A DNA stretch of 64,000 bases from Dipetalonema caudispina (GCA_013365325.1 JABVXV010000035.1:248001-312000); one strand, 5' to 3'; positions 13,341-28,000 are shown, counted from the stretch's first letter. The notes: generated by a model not told the origin, from the sequence alone. A program made the numbers and translations.

Positions 13341-14762
13341 CAACTGCTTTCAAAATTTGCAGTAAATCCAAAACAATGCAGAATTAACTAGTTCTGGCGC
13401 AGCATAATCCCTGAATAAACAGATCACTTATCACATCAAGTCATTTGCCTCTGTGCAAGTAAACTGAAACAAATCGAGTTGCGTCCAACCAGTCAGATTA
13501 AGTCAGGTAATGAACTAAATAAATTCGCGTCTTCAAAAATAAAAAATTAAATCGAAAATACTAAAAAATGATTGAATCGCTATTAAATCAGTCAAGTGAA
13601 TGAAGGTTAGTTTTCTGACATACAAAGCTTCTAAGGCCAAGTTATATGAACAACACTTATGTTAAAGGAAATTGTGGTGGAAGAAAATTAGCCTACAAGG
13701 GTACCACTTTTTGCAGTGACCTAAGTACGCTACTCGCTATTGCGGTTACTAAGAAAACCTTTCCACAGAACTGAGATGCAGAGCACAATGTTGTAGAATA
13801 TGAACTGAATCTTAGCATCTTATCCTAATTCATCCTTTATTAAATAGCAGTGAAGCTCTTTGAGAGGGAAATTAACCAACAAAAACAAAAAAAGTACTTT
13901 TAGAAAGCAGAAAAAAATGTACTTCGTCCTCTTTTATAATAACATACTTGTTTCTTTTTCATAGAAAATGATGAACCCAACTACCTGAATCTGTCTATAT
14001 CATATAAATATAATAGGACATAAATCGTCACAGCATTATTTGTAAAGTCATCTTAGAATATTATAATCTTACCATAGTCAAAAGTACTTGAAAAGTGGAT
14101 CTAAAACCAAAAAAGTACAAACTTACAGCAAAGAAAGAATGTATGTCTATCATATTCATAAAGATATAACAAAATGTTCAAATCATAATGGAAACTTAGA
14201 CTAAAAAAAATTTTTTCTATCACTTTCAACAAATTTTTGAAACTGGAATTATTTCGACAGTTAAAAAAGAAGGAAAAAACTTCAAATGAATATAAACACT
14301 CGAAAAAAGTCCACAGAAAATTTCTCATTTTTTGTAATATCAGCAGGCATAATTAAAAATGGTAGGATGGCGAAATAGATCACTTTTTTTCCCACTGCCA
14401 GGTCTGCTACATCAGCCAGTTTGCAGGTGGTAGAGTGATTTACGGATACTATCCTACATAGTACCCAAGAGAGATCGATTATGCCATTCTTCAAACTATT
14501 CAGTTTAATATGTGATACGATAGTTAGAACTGCTCCGTCTTAGTTGGCCAACATGTATCAATGTCTTTTCTGATTACCTGAAAGTTCCGAAAAACGTTTT
14601 GCTATAAATTAACACATGGCGAAATTCAGTAAAATGACAGTCTTCCCACATTAAAATTAATAAGGAAGTGGAATGAAGTGTGCAGAGAAAACATGAGTAA
14701 GCATTTTGACTTTTATGAAAAATTATATAAAGATATGAAGTGATTAACAGGACCATCGTGTG

Positions 14763-14765
<3 letters not shown>

Positions 14766-14800
<35 letters not shown>
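14766..14800. repeat. (TA)n microsatellite
   Basis: Uninterrupted alternating TA run of roughly 35 bp in intergenic DNA. Confidence 0.95.
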
Positions 14801-14807
<7 letters not shown>

Positions 14808-16005
14808 TTAACAAATGGTACTCAGTAAACGAAAACAACAAGTTGAACCTTCTACAATCCTAATTATCCTGGTTCCAGAGTACACCCATACTCGGCTTAG
14901 AGTAGTGTCATCATCAGTGACTATTAAACTTGGTGAGATAAAGTGGTATATAATTAATTCCCACATCAAATTCAAGAGAAATTAATAAATTCCAACAATT
15001 ACAGGCAACTGGAAGGACTTACAGGTTAAGTATGCAAGATTTCCAAGCATGAAGATGAACTTTTACAGTAGCATGTTCTTTAATTTAGCATTCCTTACGC
15101 AATGCTTCATGTTTTAAAAAATAAAATGAACTTGACTAAACTCAGGAAGAGTGATAAATAGATAAAGAAACAAAGGTTAACATACTGTGATATAAGAAGA
15201 ATGGATATATTGCATCAAAAATGCAAAAGAAAAAAAAAAAAATTTTGATTGGAGGGATCAATAAAGACAACAGGGAGCAGTTAGTAGTTAAAAGATAAAT
15301 GAATGTGCTAGGACGAAGCATCCATAGAGCTTTTTAACTAAAGCTTTCTATGAATTCACAACTAGTACCTCAAGAGATCGAATTTCTGGGTAAGTTTTAC
15401 ATTTAAAATCTTGAGCAATAACGGTAATGACAGCATTTCATTTAAAACATATCACAGTCGCTATACAAGCGGACGTCGCTAAAGAGTCAGTACACCTAAC
15501 ATCACAATATACAACTGAGACATAAAGAAAAATCCGTGGATCTACTACAGGATCGAATCTTCGTAAACAATATTCATACTTTCCATCTAATCAAAAGCTA
15601 TCATGTTGAGAATCAAACCAAACAGAAGTATCCAAGGAGAGATTTAAGTGTACAAGTCAGGCAATAACGTGAAAGGAACGCAACACTACCACATTATTAT
15701 TACATGCTCCTCTTCATTTTTCACGGCAATTGCAATCATTGCGTCACTTTATTAGTATAATAAGTAAACAAGAACAAACAAATACACGAAAAGCAGGAAG
15801 CGACATCTACGAAAAAAAAAAAACGCACGCGCAAACGGCCATCTACGCAACTAACTATAGCAACAGAACAGTCAGCGGCCGACCGCCAAATACCGGAGGG
15901 ACCCGACTTATCGAGAAAAATAGTTTTAATATTCGATTTCATTTCCTTACTGCTAAAGTTGTTGGGAGAGGTTTGGGATTTAAAACGCTTCAGTTACGGT
16001 TTGTA

Positions 16006-16006
16006 A

Positions 16007-16046
<40 letters not shown>
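16006..16046. repeat. (TA)n microsatellite
   Basis: Alternating TA run of about 40 bp in intergenic DNA. It creates the apparent repetitive YI stretch in an overlapping open frame, which is not a gene. Confidence 0.95.
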
Positions 16047-16049
<3 letters not shown>

Positions 16050-17315
16050 CAATAATATTGTTGAAAGCCACAAAATTAAACATTATCAGATGACATCCCA
16101 AATAATCCACAAGAACTCTTTATTACATCTGAAAATGATGCATTGGATTTATTAAACAAATGTCGGGGTTGTGATTTTCATTTGCAAGCAATTTTGTTGC
16201 GAGATGCAATTATTGGGCATTAGTAGCAAACATTGAGGTGTTGTTTCCCGGATCTCTCTTTCCAGCTATAATTTTGATTTGTCAGGTAGTTTGAGATGAT
16301 CGATTGAAGACATACACGTGAATTGCAATCATTCTTTATTAATATGGCTAATGTTTTATTTCAACCGTTTTAGCGTTGAGCATTATTGCCCTTCGCTATT
16401 GTAGTACCGTTTCACATACCGCATTAACGCTTTAGGATCCGTTCACTTATCACTATACATTCTTGTCCTGTCCACTCATTCAACATAGTGACCATAAATG
16501 AGGAAGACCGAGTAAACCGTTCGACTACTTCATTGTGAATTTACGGTGATTTTAACCATATAAAACACGTCGGGCTTGTTCATGTATGCTAAAAATGTTT
16601 TTGCCATTACTCGAATTGAAGTAAATGATGCGCACACAAAAGTATGCATTTCTCGAGTGCTAACGACTCTGAAAGATAAAACTACTAATTTTTCTTGGTT
16701 ATTTTTTCTCCGAGCCAATTATATCTAGGATGGTAGGGATCGCGATTTCCTGGCGATTTACTTCCCTGTTTTGGATAAACTCCATCACCATATCATTGAC
16801 ACTTTATTTGTGCGGCAATAATATCACGCTTGTTGCACAACGTATTTACGTTTTTACCTCTTAACGTCCAGGTAGCGTGACTTACCTACTTACTAATGGT
16901 CGTCAATCCAGAGACACATTGAAAATTTTGTTTGAGCCACGAACTTTATTTCTCAAGAATAGCCAGTTATTTTAGAGTTAAGCAAATGCGAAATCAATAA
17001 CAATTTATTTTTTAAACAAATAAAGGCATTAAGTAATCAGTTCAGGACATCATTGTGTGAAAACTTCCTGGGTTGTGTGCTCCTGCGCTATTGATGAACC
17101 AAGAAACAAAAAATGTGAACATTATACCACATGTTATGCCTGCAATAAATTTATTATTCAAGATTATAATCTCCAACATTCTTGCTTTTCACATTCTAAT
17201 AGTTTGTAAACGCAACAGAGGAAATATGAAGTATCCATTTAAAGTTCCGGGTATCGGTCTGTGATGCGAACTATGTTCCACACCTGATAATTTACAATCT
17301 CTAGTTTAACACGAT

Positions 17316-20300
17316 TTATAATTCCTCTGCAATGTCAACCCTTTTCTGAAAGAGCGCGTTAAATGGAAGGAATAAAGTCTTTCCTTTTTTTTTCCTTAAT
17401 ATTAATTCAGAAATCAGTACATTAAAAAATAAAAATAACAGACCGAAGATCAGGAAGAACGCTGCTATCATGCTTGCGACTGTTGACTTGGATGGTTCCA
17501 CTATCCTAAATGAAATAATTCAGGGTTATGGATTTCCTTGTTGAAGTAGTTCACTTTTGAAAACAATCAGTATTGTAAACAAGGTATATAGTACGCAGAA
17601 AGCACGACTATCAGTAGGAAAGATGAAGTTAAACTAACCTTGGAACATACATCATTGTTACGGAGCTGAAGTATCCACTTGTGATGGACATGACGACTGC
17701 AAAAATTATGTAAATCCACACGTTGTAGAACCATACATTCCAGGTTCGGTATTCAGGACGGAAGTAACAGAATATCAGTAGTGGAATGAATGCAATGCGT
17801 GCTGTTATCGGGACAACTAACCACTTTGGTGGTGGCTGAAATTTCGGTCATGAATTTAATTCTACCTTCGAGGAGAGAATTTCAAATATTCGGTAGTTTA
17901 GAAATAACATACCCACTGCACAAAATTAGCCAAAAATGATCCAGCAGCAGCAAAGAAATTGAACAGTAGGTATGTTGTGACCGGAGTGAACAGCTTCTCT
18001 ACAATTTTATTAATTGAACATTAGAAGCATCAGATTCAATGCCTTGGACTTTACTAAACAGACTTTTCAGACGTATCCAAAACGAGACTAAGAACTGGTT
18101 GGGTCGTTTGATAACGTATGAACCCATGAAAAAAATTCATGAGTTTAACCCAATGATTGAAATTCAGTAGTAGATGTGGCGGAACGTTTAATGATTCAAG
18201 GAAATCAGCTCTTTACTATTATCCAATATAAATTTTTTCCCCTACAAGGGTTATTTTGAATCAGATAAGTTTTATACTTCTCAAATTCAAATTCCGCATC
18301 AATTGCTTCAGTTTCTCATTAAGTTTCCTCGTAAGTTGATTAAAGCTTTCTATGATTGCCATCACTAATTTATTACTGTTACTAATTTAGCATCACTATC
18401 ATGATTCTGTTCATCTGCCACAAGATGGGATAAGATTAGAGCGAATGTAAAGAAGCACCCGATATGAAGAAATCATATTTTCCACTTTTGTTGTAATACT
18501 TGATATCAGCCATTACTACAGGAAACAATGTCAATGTGACGAAAAACACACACCATATATTGAAACACTGAATCCAAATCTGAAAATGTGTTAATACCGT
18601 AGCAGCATACTATGTAAATTTAATTCCGAACATGGCAACAACTTTTTGATTCAAAAGAACGAATCTGTAGGTTACTAAAAAATTGATTGAGAGAATACTG
18701 AAGAACTCCAAAAAATAATTTATGCTCAGCTATGCTCATTCATCTTCGGCTAGCAAACATCACTTATTAATTTCAGTAAAAATTGTGGTTTCGTCCAGCT
18801 GACTGATGTACGGTATTTTAGAATCAATTTATCACTGAGTAAAAGACAATCTTTTGGCTGATATCTATGAGTCATATTTGTTTTATTGATGTAAATTTTT
18901 GCCAAGTTCTCATTTTCGAGAGAAAAAAAAAAACTTTGCCCGGAATGTCCAGAACGAATGCAGTATTTTCATCGGGCAAGATGCACACGTTCATAATTAT
19001 TTGACTTAAATTTTTTAAGAATTGAAATTAATGGATGCAAGAGTAAAGAGGCTAACCTTTTTGAAAACTTGGAAGTATAACTTCAGTTTTTCCTTCAAAC
19101 CTGTCTTTGGTACGACTTTATTCACTTCAGTCCCATCCATGATTACTCCATCTACAGTGCTGAACCTTTCTAAGTGTTGACCCTCTTCATTTTCGTTCTT
19201 ATCACTGTGTTTTTTTGCTTTTTTTATATAGTGTTTGTAAAACTCCTGAAATCATGTTTAAAATAATGAAATATTTTATATTAGCTATTTTCAACCTTTA
19301 GTAACACTGAATATGCGGCAAAATTCCAAACATACAAGTCTCTGTAGCAAGAAAATTGATCCGAAACAAGCAGAAAGTGTCAACAAAGACATCAAGAAAT
19401 AGAAGAAAGCCGCCATCCACACATTTTTTGCAACTGAAACAATTGGTCGTTATTACAAAGCATGGTTTGCTGCGCTATCATTTCATATTAACAATAACAC
19501 CAATGACAGTTTATTAACAACCCGAATATTTGAATTTCTTGTGAAGTATTAAAAACGACTTTAAAAAAATCTTCTTAAAGCAGCTATTCAAAAAGTGTGC
19601 CCTGAGCCGATAAAAATTGAAATTACATAGGCAAACTATTATTTCGGTGCAACTACGTTATTTAAAACCTGCTGGGGACGAGCAAACAAGGCTTATTTCA
19701 TAAGGATGTAGATGTTACATGGGCTCTGATATATAAATGCCTATTTCTGTCTCCTCGAAATACCCTAATTTCTTAATTTTTGGTTTTCGTATTTTGTTGG
19801 TAGAAATTATTTGTCAACGAGCAAGGGTAATATATTGCACCTGAACAGGTTTCGAAGTGTGACAGTAAGCACTGCATTTCTGTACTGCAATTTGCAATAG
19901 CGATGAACATTTAATTTTAAACTGATGAGAGTGGCTTGAATGCAGTGCAAAAAGATCAACAGATGGACATAAGTTCAAAATTAGTCACTTTTCTCATTAG
20001 GATTCCTCCAACCATGGAAGAATCTAGATAATGTAACTTACCAACGAGTGTTACGATATTTACGACGGATACAAATGTACCGCATATATTGTTGCCTAGT
20101 ATCAATGCATTGGTATATTGTGGTGGAAAGTTGGCAGTTAAACCATACAGTGAACCTTGATAAACGCCATTAGCTGCATTTAATAATACCACTGTCGTCA
20201 TGGTAATGAAGAAAAATGCGCTAATCACTGGAAAGAATAAATTAAATAATGAAGGTTAAAAATCGCTCCGCTAGATGAAAAAAATTGTAAAAATAAGAAG

Positions 20301-20469
20301 TAACAATCCGGGAACCGTTTAACGTTAATTCAGAAAATGAAAACTTACTATGAGAAGTGTCAATAAGGGTGAATATGAGTGTTACCAAAATGATAATAGC
20401 CAAAACAAAAAGCGAAAAACTAATTCGTCGTCTAAGACCGCCTCTGTAAATTGTTGCAGACAAATTATA

Positions 20470-20503
<34 letters not shown>

Positions 20504-22093
20504 AAAAAACTAAGAACTCACTGAAGTCTAAATGCTATCATTACATTAGTCAAATTAGACATTTTAATGCATTTTTATTCAAATTTGTTGCGTCTTATTA
20601 ACATTGTTCCTGAGCATACTAGATTCATTTAAAATCATCATTAGCGAAAACGAGTCAGCCACCGATTATCTGGTTAAACTGTGAGTGATCTATCCCTCAG
20701 AGCATCTATCTATCACTTATTTATCATCTTCATTCGTTCCTTATAGTTCGCTTTCTTCAACAAACTGGAAATTTGTCTTTGTAGCCCCTGTGAGCACTTC
20801 CAGTATAAACACAAAGTATGAAATAGTACAGACTTAATCTGGACGAATAAGTTGATCAGATTAAGTAGCAAAGTCGGTAACTGCGAAGCAAGACCAAGAT
20901 AAGCCAGAAAATGAAGCGCATAATCACTCTTATGCACCGTACCATCGGCACCCACTTCCACGAATTTATAGTCCACGTAATACTGAAACCGGTTTGTAAA
21001 GCTGATAATTTCAACGTTATCATCACAGGTGTTGATAAGAGGTCTCTTCAGCTGTCTTTTTTGCATAACGATAGTCAAATAATCTTACTGATCTTTAAAG
21101 ATAAATAATAAATATTTCTACGAAGAGCTAAACTCAAACATGAGTGACATAGTTCAAATTTTTGGATTTCTGTAGCGTATTTTACTTCAAATAATTTTTT
21201 AGAATATGCTGGTAGTAGGGACAAGGACTTTGCAGATTCTGAACATCCGTAATGGTATCGGGATATCTTTCATTCAAATGAGAGAAATTAGGATTCTGAG
21301 GTTTTCGAAACGAACCATTCCAACCAAATTTTCAAGTGATTTAGAATCTGGGATAACTATACATATACTGCGTCAAATGTTTATGTAATTTTGCTTCTTT
21401 ATAATTTCGCATGCCTAAATTTTCGTTTTCCTTCCATTTAGTGCTAGATCACCTGCTTTGGGAAACTCATTCCTAAGATTTTCAACAACCATACAGCGTG
21501 AACCGATGTAACATATTCATATCCGTTACATTAAAAAAGCGGCGTGAAATAACATCACGTAAAAGTTATGCCCCTCTATTTCTCATGCGTTGTTGCTTAA
21601 AATAATCATTAAATTTTATATATTACACTGTCTGTATACGTGAAATTCAGGGTTAACGTTGCAGTTACAGTGATGATAGTTATTTGCTTGAGATACCAAT
21701 ACAAACGAACATAGATTTTGAACTGTAAGTGTTGGTGATACAAATATTTGTCCACTTCTAATGTAAAATCTATAATACTTAAGTTGGTTTAATTCTTGGA
21801 AAATTTGATGTCTTATCCCGCGTGATACTTCCACAGCATTATTACGCAACGCTGTACGGAACAACAAGCAGCTTCCAATAAATCATTGAGCACTTCATTT
21901 AAATCCTTTACTATCTCTTTGCGGATCAGAAACACTTAAACTGATGACGTAGTTTCAAATATGTATTATTGTATAAACTTACAGAAGGAGCAATTGTGAT
22001 GAACATGTTCCATGGCATCAAAACACCTATTCCGTGAAGAAGTAAAATGAAATACACAGCATTGTACTTGTCTTCAGGAGGCTTGTCCAACAT
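17316..22093 (-). CDS. Equilibrative nucleoside transporter (SLC29/ENT family), complete
   Basis: Ten exons: 22093-21983, 20982-20834, 20443-20349, 20227-20042, 19433-19336, 19245-19057, 18579-18486, 17998-17913, 17835-17639, 17505-17316. The sum is 1395 nt, giving 464 aa, normal for an ENT. It moves nucleosides across the plasma membrane by facilitated diffusion. TM1 carries the family signature PWNMFITIAPSYYVDYKF. Later helices include NAANGVYQGSLYGLTANFPP (ENT TM4 N-G-x-x-Q-G-S-x-G pattern). A long charged central loop (YIKKAKKHSDKNENEE) sits between TM6 and TM7 as in ENTs, followed by WPPPKWLVVPITARIAFIPL (TM8-9) and TSGYFSSVTMMYVP. The start is the first ATG after an acceptor-like ttttacag ending at 22130. 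C. elegans has several ent paralogues; which one this matches cannot be decided. Confidence 0.94.
20472..20502. repeat. Poly(A) tract in ENT intron
   Basis: About 30 consecutive A on the + strand, immediately beside the acceptor region of ENT exon 3. On the coding strand it is a long T run that could act as a polypyrimidine tract. Confidence 0.9.
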
Positions 22094-22268
22094 TATGCCA
22101 ATCAACTTCCTCAGAAGTGTTCACTTGCACTGTAAAATAGCATAGTAATTGTATCAATTTCATTCTTAGAAAATTTAATGTCTTATTCATTGTCATATTC
22201 CCACAGCATTGTTAACAAACGTTATGCGAAACAATGGACAGTTTTCATTGAAGCATTGATAATTTCAT
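21751..22268. repeat. Diverged direct duplication flanking ENT exon 1
   Basis: Two related segments in the same orientation, about 21751-21898 and 22120-22268. Shared blocks include TGTAAAAT, ATTCTTRGAAAATTTRATGTC, CCACAGCATT and a final TTTCAT, with substitutions and small indels between. The upstream copy covers the putative trans-splice site of ENT, the downstream copy lies in its first intron. Confidence 0.65.
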
Positions 22269-23877
22269 CTGCAAACATTCAAATTCAACAAATGGATCAG
22301 CACAGTGAGTGATTTATTTAACAACTAAGACTAAGCAATTCAGTCATCAATTAATGTACAAGTATTGATGTCTTTTACAACACGTCACGTACTGATGATC
22401 AACTTGGAATGTTGCAAAACAGCATCTTCAAATACATTTTTAGTGAGAAATTTCTGTTACACTCTCTAACTCCTCATTCTTAAGCAATAATATTTGACAT
22501 ATCTATAGAAATACTGTGATTAATAACTTATACTGTGATTAATAACAACAACAACAACAACTTGTTCATCTTGTATTACAAACAGTCCATCATAAGGTCA
22601 TCATAAAACTTTGATTAGAAATCTATTTGTTATTTCCATGTTACCTTATTTAATGGATTGAATGAAAAGATATTCGGTTCCTGAACTTTAATTAGCTTGA
22701 AAGAAGCACTGTAAACTGAGAGTATAAATCAGGATGATAAGAAGTAAAGTGAGTAGACAACCTTTTTTTAAGGCTCTCAAGTGTAGAAGTATTTACTATT
22801 ATTTCATGTAGAATAATTCGATCCCTTACCAAACAAAATCATAATACTGTTATTCGGAAACAACGAATTGTCAATGCAGAAGTTATGTTTTACCCCATTA
22901 ACAAACAAGACACCCGTGGTTCCCTAAAATGTTCCGGCCTAATTATCAGTTTGATTCGAGACTACTCATTATCAGAAATCGACCCACCGAATTAGAATCA
23001 TTTTAGATTACTTTTCAATATATCATGAACAAGAAATATAACAGTTTCCTAATTTACAGCAGGTTTGCTTGAATCATCCATCTGGCTTGAAATGCGACAT
23101 GAAAATGAAACGCATATCAACAAAATTCGAAACAAATGAAGTGAAGTGTAAGATAATGGAATATCACTCATCTTTCATATATTTCTCCCTCGTATTTTAG
23201 AGAAATGCCTTTGTTTCACATGAATGGTTCTCCCTAACGCAGCAGTACATCATGTTTACAGCACAAATCCTCGGCCATAACAGTTTAGAATTCACCAAAT
23301 TTCAGATGGTTTCTTTCTTAAATTTAGAATAACTCTCCAATCTTCTCAGTCACTTTATTAGCAATATTTCTTTTCAATAACATGTAGGAAGAAATTAAAA
23401 AGCTGTCAAAATATAAAACAGTCTTAATGGTGAAATAAACCAAATTACTGGTTTTTAAGGAAGCAAAACAAAGTTCCAAGGGTACGAATATAATCACAAA
23501 ACAGAATTTTTACAGTGTAATGGAAATGTGAGTCAAAAGTTAAAGTAGATTAATCAAGTAACAAGTCAGGAAAAAAAAAAAACAATCAGTATCAGTACGA
23601 CCGGTAAGAGAGCACTGATCATAGCAAAAAACTCAATTTCAATAGAAATTTGATGGAAAACTGGATAGATCAGATGAATATGGAAAGTGAAAAGATTTAG
23701 AATTGGATAAAAAAAAATAATATGAGCTCAATTACTGTCACACCACTGATACTGTTTTACAGTAGCAGCAACTATGAATAACAACAGCGAGATTTTGAAA
23801 GATCAGATAACTTTAAATACGCAAATGAGATATTAACTAAAAACAGTAATAAACTTCCTCTTTTTCAAGAATAGATT

Positions 23878-23913
23878 TCATTGTTATTCAAATTCATATT
23901 TGAATAACAATGA
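23878..23913. repeat. Perfect inverted repeat, 16-bp arms
   Basis: Arms 23878-23893 and 23898-23913 are exactly complementary with a 4-nt TCAT loop. AT-rich, intergenic. Confidence 0.9.
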
Positions 23914-25050
23914 TTATTAATTCAAAAATATCGATTTACACTAAATTCTTTCATCTCGAGGGAATAATAAGGGCGCTCATTTAATTTATACTGGGTAGAA
24001 GTAGAAGCTGCTTTTTTAAATGCCTCGCCATAAGTTAATCTGCCCTCTTAAAGGGAAAAGGTCGAGCGGGAAGCGAAAAAAGAAAGCAAAGGTAGCATGC
24101 TTCTGTCATCCTGACATAAACCGCACAAATAGTTGGCGCCAATCAATCATACTCTTTTGGTGTTGGGCTTTTTTTGCTGATTTCTACTCTCCTCTGTATG
24201 TCTTCGCACTGTATTAGAACTACTCATTATTATTGATTTTACTTAGAGGAGGAAGTAAATTTAGGCCATTTTAAATTGCAATTTAGATTTTAATTCTCAT
24301 TCATTAGCACTATGCATCTTCAAATGATCACTATTAAAGTAATAAACATTTTTACTCAGGCTACTTAATGAACTTTTTTATCGGAAAGCAATCATTACAA
24401 CAACCCATCAATTACACAAATGCTTTATTCCTCGAAACATTCATTTTTTTTTTTTTTTTTTTTTTTGCGAAATAATAACAAAAAGATTAGATGAAAATGA
24501 GGAATGAGACGACGAACAATAAAGTGGACCACCCTGAACAGTTTAGCAATTGACTTGCAACCATTAGCATTTATCTTATATATCCGCCGCATCATCATCA
24601 TCTAATGTGCACTAAATGCACCAACCAAAAAAATGAAACACAGAAAAATTGGACGGTTATGCTAGGCGAGTGCAAGCCAATCATACAATTTCAATAGTTC
24701 CCTTTAAAATGAACCAATAAAATGTTGAAAAGTGTACACCCAAATATTTCACTAGAAACTGTACTCAAATTCGAAGATAACTTTTATGGTTTATGAAACA
24801 TCAGGAACTCGCGACACTCTGGCAAACGCATGAAAAAGACATAAACTTGGTAATTGAGAAGTAAATTTGAGCAAATTAAAATGAAGCATGAGAACTTAAT
24901 ATGATCTAATTATTCGAGACGAAATTAGCTCTTTTTAATTTCCCTATTGCAACAAAAAAAGAACAGAAAAAGAGGGGAAAAGGTCTTATAACCTTCCACT
25001 GTGGAAGTTGTAACATATTGTTGTTACTTACCTCATTGTTTATTGGAAAT

Positions 25051-25079
25051 GATCTTATGGCAAATCTCGCCATAAGATC
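25051..25079. repeat. Inverted repeat, 11-bp arms
   Basis: GATCTTATGGC at 25051-25061 and its exact complement at 25069-25079, with a 7-nt loop. Confidence 0.85.
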
Positions 25080-28000
25080 TTATCATGAGACGAGACATTA
25101 GTCACTGTCATCCTCCTACGCCTGTAAAAAGCGTAAGGTTGAAAGTAATAGAACATTAATGTTATAAATAAATAAGCATATATTTATATATCTTGAGTGA
25201 GAGAAAAATGCTAGAAAGAGTGAGAAAATCTATTGATATTTTTGTTAAGGATTCTGATTTAAACAATTTACTGTTAAGGGAAGTAAGAAAGAGTTAGTAT
25301 TTGAAGTGAGATTTGACTTTGCTGAAATGCTGAGTAAATAAAAGAAAAATAAATATCATTTATCTTATTATAAAGAGAAAAACTTTTTCTTTCCGGAACA
25401 TATTGGAGAGATTAAAGAGACTGATGAATATTTGAGATGTAATACAACCTGCAATCATTCCCATTTTCGGCACAAATAATACAGGAAATGCTAGAGATTG
25501 TTGAATGCTACGGCATTTGTTGACCCAATAAATCAGTCTGGTAATCAGCATGCCAATTAACCACAGTTGCTGAGTTTACTGAACAAAACAACAATTCGTA
25601 GAAAAAGTAATTTTATGTATACTTGCGATTCGAAGCAATCGATAGACGTGCAGCAAAAACCTAAATTTGTATACTATTATACGCTATCATACTAAGTATC
25701 GCAATCGGAAACGACAGAAATCTGAAGAATAGCCTAATTATGCGTGTCGGCATGCTGGTACTGCTATAACATTTGGAAGCGGTACGTTCTCCGAGATTAC
25801 GAGATGGCGTACATGATTTATCCGAAAAGATAAATTTATCTCATATGTTTTGCTCTATAAAATTGGAGAACTTTTTTAAAACCGATTATTGCATCTCTAC
25901 AACTTTCGTGAGCACTTAATTTTAGGCTGTGAATGGTAGAAGAGTGATCACAGACGTATACATAGATGTTGTTATTGAGAAATGTTTCTGAATATTAGAA
26001 ATTATTTACGCTTAGCGTCAAGGAACTAGGATGGAAACAACGAAAACGCGTTTGTTTGGCATCTTTTCAATGATGAAATAAAATGAAATGAGATTTTTTT
26101 CTGGTTGATAGGCATATCATATGTTTCATCGATTTGTTGCAAAACATTCTAGAAAGCTGCTAGGCTATATTGCTGCTATTGTGACAACGCTGAAATATTG
26201 TCCCGTACAATTCATTCTGTTACATCTCGTCGTTCTAGCTAAACCCAATGACGATGAAAGAAAACCGATTTCGAAATGACTACTTTAGCTTCCGGAAAGG
26301 CTATGTGCAATATTGCTTTCATGAAAGAATTTCTTAATTCTTGTATTCCTGTATCACCGTATCTTCCTTCTGTTGTTTTATTCCTATTCTGATTCGTATG
26401 TTGCTTTCAAAAATAAATTAATATCTTTAAAGCTAAACTGCTTTTTTTGCTGTCTTTAATTACATGAGAAAATTTTGTTTCAATTCCCCTGTTTTATGTC
26501 TATATTACAATTTTCTGTGTATAAATGTTACATACTTTCTAATCTCAAGGCCATAATGAAAATAATTGTCACATGATTGTTTTGGTATTTGGAGGATTGA
26601 GTAATGAAGCAATTGACGAATTATTTGCAACGATGAAATAAACTCGTAGAGTCTTTTCCTTATCTCTTTTTTACTCTTTCTTCCTCATTCAAATGTATAC
26701 TATAAAATAAGTTAACGCAAATCTGAGAAATCCCAGCAAAAATTTTGTGGTCGTAAACAAAGATAACGATATAGATATCGTAAGTTATACGTTTTGAAAA
26801 TAACGTCAAACTTCATAATCGTTTTCTGATGATCACTGTTCGTCTTGATGCGTCTAAATTTCGATTTAAATGGATTTTATGATGATGATGTAGTCCGCAA
26901 ATGATGATAAAAATAATCTATATTTCTTTGGTTTATCGATCCGATAGTTCCTTTTTGTAGAGGGGACCACTCTCCTTTGAAATTTTTGTGAAGAAAAATC
27001 AGATGAATATTTTCAAGATATAAATGAAGGTCAAACTAGGTCAATTTACCAATACTTTATAATATAATGAAAATTCGACAGGCGATGTCCTAAATGATGA
27101 AGTGTTGAATTCATTACTTTCTTGATATTCCCTAACCCCCGTTATTTTTGCAACTAACTTTACTGGAAATGTTTGTACAGTGCCAGCTGTTCGATAGAAA
27201 TTTCTGCTATTTGTTCTACAATAAAGGGCAAAGTTAAAAGATTAATGGCTCATGGAAGGAACCAAAGAGCAGTTAAAGAAGAACATCGTAAAAACGCGGC
27301 GAAGTGAAAGGAAACGCAGAGAGGGATGCATTATCGGCCAGTGCTAATCTCAAACAGAGCAGCTGGAAGAATGGTTGTTGGAAATCACGGGCTACAACTA
27401 TAAGACGTGGGGTTGCATTCCTTCCAACAACAATAAATCGCTTATTGAATGATCACAAATAAAGCAAGATAAAGTAAGAATTAATTATAATGTGTGTGCG
27501 ATACTACCCACATTGATTGTAACCTTTTTTTCTTAAAAAAAAGGCCTGGAGGATATGAATATCAATGTTTGTTCCGCTTAAAGCTTCATCTTTTTTAATA
27601 ATCAGATTGTTTCTTCTTCCTTCTAGTTGTTAGTATGGACACTCATTTAAAAATAACAATTCCAGATGTCTCGGAAAGTAAACCAAAGCATACAAAATCA
27701 ACAGATGGCATGAACCAGCAGCCTAACATCTTTAACTCTATTATTTCTTTACCAATCGATAGTAGCGAGTAGTGAGAATATAAGTGAATTTTTAAATAAG
27801 GTAATTCATCTCACGAATTGCAATCTCTACGAAATTGGAAATATATAAATGCTGAATCAATGAGGTTAATTCGAATATTTCCGAGAAACAATGTTTGCAT
27901 CGAATAATTGAAGTGATAGTTAGATTTCATTACATTACAACTTCCTTAAATTTTACTGTGTAACGAATGTATTACGACTTGATCGCTATGTTTTATGACT

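Larger units (their letters stand above)
13318..17315. other. Intergenic region between lgl-1 and ENT
   Basis: About 4 kb, presumably including the lgl-1 promoter. It holds an acceptor-like ttacag at 13335-13340 (reverse strand) just before the lgl-1 ATG, and (TA)n runs at about 14766-14800 and 16006-16046. There is a slightly GC-richer patch near 15820-15915. No exon is supported. Confidence 0.5.

Noticed and set aside
15730..16155. 141-codon + strand frame
   Set aside because: Runs through a (TA)n repeat; no family or splice support.
27300..27440. Fragment reading QLEEWLLEITGYNY, vaguely like a transposase HTH
   Set aside because: Too short, stops on both sides, no further transposase motifs.
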